A stretch of 6,329 nt of DNA, taken from positions 1 through 6,329 of the forward strand of contig JAUHVS010000362.1 of the NCBI GenBank assembly GCA_030424955.1. Direction: 5' to 3'. This DNA is from a bacterium (GTDB lineage Bacteria; Myxococcota_A; Bradymonadia; UBA7976; UBA1532). Numbering within the stretch: the stretch's first letter is position 1; each line of letters opens with the position of its first letter. Below are positions 1 to 6,329 of the stretch, in pieces. The notes beneath the pieces were generated by a model. That model was not told the origin of the DNA and searched no databases. It saw only the letters and a list, made by a program, of their open reading frames with translations. The position numbers were made by a program, and so were the translations under genes.

Positions 1-3408
<3,408 letters not shown>

Positions 3409-3425
3409 CGAGGCTCGGGCTCGGG

Positions 3426-3440
3426 CGAGGCTCAGCCTCG
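3426..3440. terminator. Inverted repeat between convergent genes, possible bidirectional terminator
   Basis: CGAGGCT and AGCCTCG form a perfect 7-base inverted repeat around a single C. In practice this is a 6-bp GC-rich stem (CGAGGC/GCCTCG) with a TCA loop. It lies in the 46-base gap between the ends of the SNF2 gene and the permease gene, where a terminator serving both strands would be expected. No T-tract follows on either strand, so it does not meet the classic intrinsic-terminator pattern. The surrounding bases also hold GGCTCGGGCTCGGGC tandem repeats that could pair in other ways. Confidence 0.35.
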
Positions 3441-3454
3441 GGCGGTCCTCAAGC

Positions 3455-4201
3455 TCAGCCCAGCCCCGCGCGGGCCACGAGCATCAGCCCGGCCACCCCG
3501 GCGAACACCAGCACCGCCGCCCGCAGGGGCGCCCCCTCCACCCGCGACACGAGGCGCTTGCTGGTCAGCAGGCCCGCGAACAGGCCGACGCTCATCACGG
3601 CCGCCCGCGCCACGTCGCCCCCGTCCAGCACCCCCGCCCAGGCCCGGCCGCTCACGGTCACCAGCACCCCGAAGCCGAACACCACCGCCAGGGTGGCCCG
3701 CAGCGTGGGCCCGGTGGCGTCGCGGTACAGCAGCGCCAGCGGCGGGCCGCCGATGGCCGACAGCGTGCCCATGAAGCCCGAGGCGATGCCCCCCATCACC
3801 AGGGTCCGCGTCGTGCGCCGCACGGTGGCGCCACGGGCCATCAGGCCCACCGCCAGCAGCACCGCCACGCCGATGAGGGCGTCGGTCACCCGGGGGTTGG
3901 CGACCCGCAGCAGCAGGCTGCCGCCCACCGCCCCGATGGCCCCGCCCGGGATCAGGCGCCGGGCCCCCGCCCAGTCCGCCGCGCGCCACTCGCGCAGGGC
4001 CATGAACAGCGCCAGCGGCAGCGACAGCACCACCTGCGGGCTCGGCGCCAGCAGCGGGCTCACCAGCGCCAGCAGCGGCACCGACGTCAGCCCCATGCCG
4101 AAGCCCAGGGTGCCGTGGATCAGGCCGGCCAGGAAGGTCACCGCCACGCCGACGCCCATGGCCCCCGGCGAGACGCCCAGGGCCGCAACCACGCTGTCCA
4201 T
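3455..4201 (-). CDS. TauE/SafE-family membrane permease (putative sulfite/organosulfonate-type exporter)
   Basis: A 248-residue, strongly hydrophobic protein with about seven or eight predicted membrane segments (roughly 14-33, 37-66, 83-98, 105-122, 134-160, 168-190, 197-213, 226-245). The two glycine-rich half-repeats typical of TauE/SafE are visible: HGTLGFGMGLTSVP at 29-42 and SGFMGTLSAIGGPP at 141-154. Length matches the family norm of about 250. Members sit in the inner membrane and are linked to movement of sulfite, sulfonates or other small anions. The substrate here cannot be read from sequence. The ATG at 4201 was chosen because it directly follows the stop of the hydrolase gene (5 bases between) and gives a family-like N-terminus. 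The frame stays open further upstream, but that extension would overlap the hydrolase and is Arg/Pro-rich shadow sequence. The ribosome binding site is weak, suggesting translational coupling to the upstream gene. Family call is good; substrate is unknown. Confidence 0.87.
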   Translation of the reverse strand: MDSVVAALGVSPGAMGVGVAVTFLAGLIHGTLGFGMGLTSVPLLALVSPLLAPSPQVVLSLPLALFMALREWRAADWAGARRLIPGGAIGAVGGSLLLRVANPRVTDALIGVAVLLAVGLMARGATVRRTTRTLVMGGIASGFMGTLSAIGGPPLALLYRDATGPTLRATLAVVFGFGVLVTVSGRAWAGVLDGGDVARAAVMSVGLFAGLLTSKRLVSRVEGAPLRAAVLVFAGVAGLMLVARAGLG

Positions 4202-4206
4202 CCGGG

Positions 4207-6153
4207 CTACAGCTCGTCGGCCGGGTTGATGATGCTCGGCGTCTCGCCGTCCGCCCACGCGCGGTGGAAGCGGCGCACCTGCAGGATCGTCTCGCGGCCG
4301 AGCATCACGTTCTCGTGGGTGGCGGGCTGGCGGCGCACCACGCCGCTGATCTCCTGCTCGCTCACGGTCTTGTACTGGAACAGCCCGCCGGTCAGCCCGT
4401 CGCGGTTGCCCGTCAGCGGGGCGTCGGCGGGATCGGGCAGCCAGGGGAAGGTCACGAGGGTCGGCCGCACCGGCGGCACCTGCCACGCGGCGGCCAGCGA
4501 GGCGGTGGTGGAGTTCGGCACCACCTGATCGTCCACCGCCATCACCATCAGCGTGTGGGGCCCGCCCTCGGCGCCGCTGAGGCGGTCGCCCAGCACGTGG
4601 CCGCCGTAGTTCACCGGATCGCCCTGCTCCACCACCGTCTGCAGCGCGCCGAACAGCCGCTCGCGGGCCTCATCGGTGGCGTTGCGCGACACGAAGAAGT
4701 TGAGCAGCACCGCGAAGGCCTCGCCGTCGCGCATGATCCGCGACAGCCGCCCGCCTGGCATCCCCAGGATGCTGAGGGACAGGCCGTCGTCCAGGGCCAG
4801 CAGCTCGCTGCCCATGATGCCGCCCAGGCTGAAGCCGAAGTAGCCCAGGCGATCCACGTCCACCTCGGGCCGGCCGTCGCCGTCGAGATCGGGGTGCTGC
4901 CGGATCAGCGCCAGGGCCTGCAGCTTGTCGAAGGTGGACTGGCGGAAGTTGTCGCGCAGGGCCAGGCCGTCCACGTAGCGGGCGGCCAGATCCACGGCGA
5001 AGAAGCGGGTGAGCAGATCCACCGCGTCGCTGCCCACGCCGCCGGGGTGCTCGCCGTGGGCCACGGCGTCGATGGCGATGACCGCGATGGGCGAGTCGCC
5101 GGTCAGCCGGCTGACGAAGGATCCCAGGCTGCGGTCGCCGCCGAGGCCGTGCCCCACGAGGTAGGTGGGCCACGGGCCCTCGCCCTGGGCGGGGTACCAG
5201 ACGCTCACGGGCAGGGCGTACCGCGCGGCCGGCGCCGCCCCCTGCACCACCCCGTCGGTGCGGTAGTCGCCCGCCATGAAGGTGCCCTCGCAGTGCACCT
5301 GCTGGGCCGTCGCCTCGCAGGTGGGCGGGGCGAGCCAATCGAAGGCCGCGCCGGCGATGTCCGCCGCCACCGCCTGCGAGCTGGCGTGCACGGTCTGGGT
5401 GGTGAACACCGTCGCGCCGCGCACGGCGTCGGCCGCAAGGCCCAGCTGGCCCGGCAGCGCCGCGTACCGAGGCGCCAGCGCGCCGAGCCGGCCGTCGCCC
5501 TCACCCTGCAGCAGCCCCACCAGGGCCTCGGAGGGATCGATGCACCCCTCCTGCGCCTCGAGGGCGTCGGTGAGCACCACCGCGTGCTGCGCGCCCGACC
5601 GCAGGGGCCACGCCGGCCACAGCGCCAGCGCCTGCCCGTCGTCCAGCCGCACGGGCTCGTAGGGCACGGGCTCGGGCGGATCCACGCTCAGATCCACCAG
5701 CAGCAGCCCCGGGTGGACCTCCGCCAGGGGCGGGAAGGTGCCGGCGGCCAGGCGCACGAAGACCGGCGCGCTGGTGCCAAAGCCATCCAGGGCGCCCATG
5801 GCCGCGTACAGGCCCACCAGGGTGTCTGAGGTGTCGGCCAGCCAGGCCGCGCGCTCCCCGTCGATCTGGACCCGCAGGCCGGTGGCCGTGCCGGGATCGT
5901 CGACGGTCCAGAAGTCGTCAGGGAAGCTGGTGAGCGTCTCGGGCTGGCCCACGGGATCGTAGCCAAAGCGGGCCGGGCAGGCGGCCGGGGGGGCCGCGTC
6001 GGGGGCCACGCCAGCGTCGGCGGCGGGCGCCATCTGCGCAGGCGCGTCCGCCTCGGGGGCCTCGCTGCAGCCAGCGGCCAGGCCACAGCCCACGGTCAAC
6101 GTCGCCAGCAGCCACGCGGGCCGCCGCCACAGGCGGGGGGGACACGGTCGCAT
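4207..6153 (-). CDS. Secreted lipoprotein, alpha/beta-hydrolase (lipase/esterase-like)
   Basis: A 648-residue exported hydrolase, probably cleaving esters or lipids outside the cytoplasm. The N-terminus has a basic stretch (R7, R10, R11), a hydrophobic core and a lipobox LAAGC with Cys29 as the likely lipidated residue. Cys23 (TVGC) is an alternative. Ser at +2 suggests outer-membrane sorting by the E. coli rule. An Ala/Pro/Asp linker (about 31-58) follows. FPDDFWTVDD (77-86) begins an N-terminal domain of a type I associate with large bacterial lipases. The catalytic domain shows an oxyanion-type GHGLGG (334-339), nucleophile elbow GFSLGG with Ser442, a likely acid at Asp541/Asp542 (DDQVVP) and His613 (THENV). 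A DxDxDG loop (422-427) precedes the nucleophile. Cys279 and Cys288 could form a disulfide, as could Cys59 and Cys204. The ATG at 6153 was chosen for its AGGGAG ribosome binding site and because it yields a proper signal peptide. An ATG at 6255 gives an implausible extension. It is the first gene of a likely two-gene operon with the permease. Substrate is unknown. Confidence 0.88.
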   Translation of the reverse strand: MRPCPPRLWRRPAWLLATLTVGCGLAAGCSEAPEADAPAQMAPAADAGVAPDAAPPAACPARFGYDPVGQPETLTSFPDDFWTVDDPGTATGLRVQIDGERAAWLADTSDTLVGLYAAMGALDGFGTSAPVFVRLAAGTFPPLAEVHPGLLLVDLSVDPPEPVPYEPVRLDDGQALALWPAWPLRSGAQHAVVLTDALEAQEGCIDPSEALVGLLQGEGDGRLGALAPRYAALPGQLGLAADAVRGATVFTTQTVHASSQAVAADIAGAAFDWLAPPTCEATAQQVHCEGTFMAGDYRTDGVVQGAAPAARYALPVSVWYPAQGEGPWPTYLVGHGLGGDRSLGSFVSRLTGDSPIAVIAIDAVAHGEHPGGVGSDAVDLLTRFFAVDLAARYVDGLALRDNFRQSTFDKLQALALIRQHPDLDGDGRPEVDVDRLGYFGFSLGGIMGSELLALDDGLSLSILGMPGGRLSRIMRDGEAFAVLLNFFVSRNATDEARERLFGALQTVVEQGDPVNYGGHVLGDRLSGAEGGPHTLMVMAVDDQVVPNSTTASLAAAWQVPPVRPTLVTFPWLPDPADAPLTGNRDGLTGGLFQYKTVSEQEISGVVRRQPATHENVMLGRETILQVRRFHRAWADGETPSIINPADEL

Positions 6154-6158
6154 CACAG

Positions 6159-6164
6159 CTCCCT
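6159..6164 (-). promoter_or_regulatory. Ribosome binding site of the hydrolase lipoprotein gene
   Basis: On the minus strand AGGGAG lies 5 bases before the ATG at 6153. It is a good Shine-Dalgarno match at normal spacing. It decides the start in favour of 6153 rather than the upstream in-frame ATG at 6255. Confidence 0.75.
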
Positions 6165-6170
6165 GGGGGG

Positions 6171-6199
6171 GCAAGGGGCGCCGATGGTAACGCAAGGGG
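6171..6199. repeat. Pair of 8-base direct repeats (GCAAGGGG) upstream of the hydrolase gene
   Basis: GCAAGGGG occurs exactly at 6171-6178 and 6192-6199, 21 bases start to start, about two turns of the DNA helix. The first copy lies 18 bases before the hydrolase ATG. This spacing would put two protein contacts on one face of the DNA, so the pair could be an operator or activator site. In GC-rich DNA a chance repeat of this size is also possible. Confidence 0.35.
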
Positions 6200-6272
6200 T
6201 CCACCGCGCTCGATGAATTCGGCCCCCCACCGCCCGTCGCCGGGCGCCTGTACACCCCACCCCGGACGCCCT

Positions 6273-6277
6273 GGAGG
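6273..6277 (+). promoter_or_regulatory. Ribosome binding site of the partial right-edge gene
   Basis: GGAGG lies 4 bases before the ATG at 6282 on the plus strand. It is a strong Shine-Dalgarno core at slightly short spacing, and is the main support for a real gene starting here. Confidence 0.6.
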
Positions 6278-6281
6278 CCAC

Positions 6282-6329
6282 ATGACCCGCCTGGCTCGCT
6301 CCCTCGCCGCCCTGGCCCTGCTCACCCTG
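6282..6329 (+). CDS. Start of an exported or membrane protein gene, 3' part beyond window
   Basis: Only 16 codons are present, reading MTRLARSLAALALLTL with no stop before the window ends. Two arginines followed by a run of Ala and Leu fit the start of a Sec signal peptide or a first membrane segment. A GGAGG ribosome binding site precedes the ATG, and the gene is divergent from the hydrolase lipoprotein with 128 bases between the two starts. The function cannot be known from this fragment. It may share control with the hydrolase-permease pair. Confidence 0.6.
   Translation, partial: MTRLARSLAALALLTL

Larger units (their letters stand above)
6154..6281. promoter_or_regulatory. Divergent intergenic region between hydrolase lipoprotein and partial exported protein gene
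   Basis: These 128 bases separate two genes transcribed away from each other, so both promoters are expected here. Their central part contains the most AT-containing patches of the neighbourhood (GATGGTAACG near 6183-6192 and GATGAATTC at 6212-6220). I could not find a convincing sigma-70 -35/-10 pair on either strand. Ribosome binding sites lie at both ends, and two GCAAGGGG direct repeats lie on the hydrolase side. The promoter role is inferred from gene layout only. Confidence 0.55.

Noticed and set aside
4202..4486. Upstream extension of the permease to an in-frame ATG at 4486.
   Set aside because: The added 95 residues are Arg/Pro-rich, overlap the hydrolase C-terminus including its catalytic His codon, and have no place in a TauE/SafE protein.
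4264..5829. A 521-codon open frame on the plus strand antisense to the hydrolase.
   Set aside because: It is His/Gln/Gly/Ala-rich low-complexity translation with no domain. The opposite strand has a complete signal peptide and catalytic motifs with a good ribosome binding site.
6154..6255. Upstream extension of the hydrolase start to an ATG at 6255.
   Set aside because: It would add 34 residues in front of a clean lipoprotein signal peptide and ignore the AGGGAG site placed 5 bases before the ATG at 6153.
5918..6325. A 135-codon minus-strand open frame overlapping the divergent intergenic region.
   Set aside because: It runs across the ribosome binding sites and the start of the right-edge gene, is Arg/Gly/Pro-rich, and has no motif. 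It is an off-frame reading of the hydrolase N-terminal region.

Overview
The window is very GC-rich chromosomal DNA (about 70% or more by eye), with codons ending almost entirely in G or C. The proteins have a myxobacterial or deltaproteobacterial flavour: an exported lipoprotein with an Ala/Pro/Asp linker, a large lipase-like hydrolase with an FPDDFW-type N-terminal motif, and a big SNF2-family ATPase. Myxococcota or a relative is my best guess. No marker gene here proves it. I see no tRNA, rRNA, CRISPR array, transposase or phage gene.

Layout: (1) Bases 1-3408, plus strand, encode most of a SNF2/HepA-type ATPase of at least 1,135 residues. It is cut by the left edge, carries the full set of helicase motifs, and ends in an apparent winged-helix domain. 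(2) A 46-base gap between convergent genes (3409-3454) holds a perfect 7-base inverted repeat. (3) On the minus strand, a 648-residue secreted lipoprotein of the alpha/beta-hydrolase (lipase/esterase) fold (6153 down to 4207) is followed after only 5 bases by a 248-residue TauE/SafE-type membrane permease (4201 down to 3455). The two look like one operon, hydrolase first. (4) A 128-base divergent intergenic region (6154-6281) carries ribosome binding sites at both ends and a pair of direct repeats. (5) At the right edge, a plus-strand gene with a good ribosome binding site starts at 6282. Only its first 16 codons, resembling a signal peptide, are present.

How they work together: the hydrolase is probably anchored in the outer membrane by lipid, and the permease sits in the inner membrane. 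Tight spacing suggests co-expression, but the sequence does not show that the hydrolase product is the permease substrate. The SNF2 gene is convergent to them and probably an unrelated housekeeping or DNA-transaction gene. It has no visible defence-system partners. Nothing here is clearly a new biological system. The points most worth a second look are the winged-helix tail of the SNF2 protein, its poorly recognised N-terminal region, and the repeats in the divergent promoter region.
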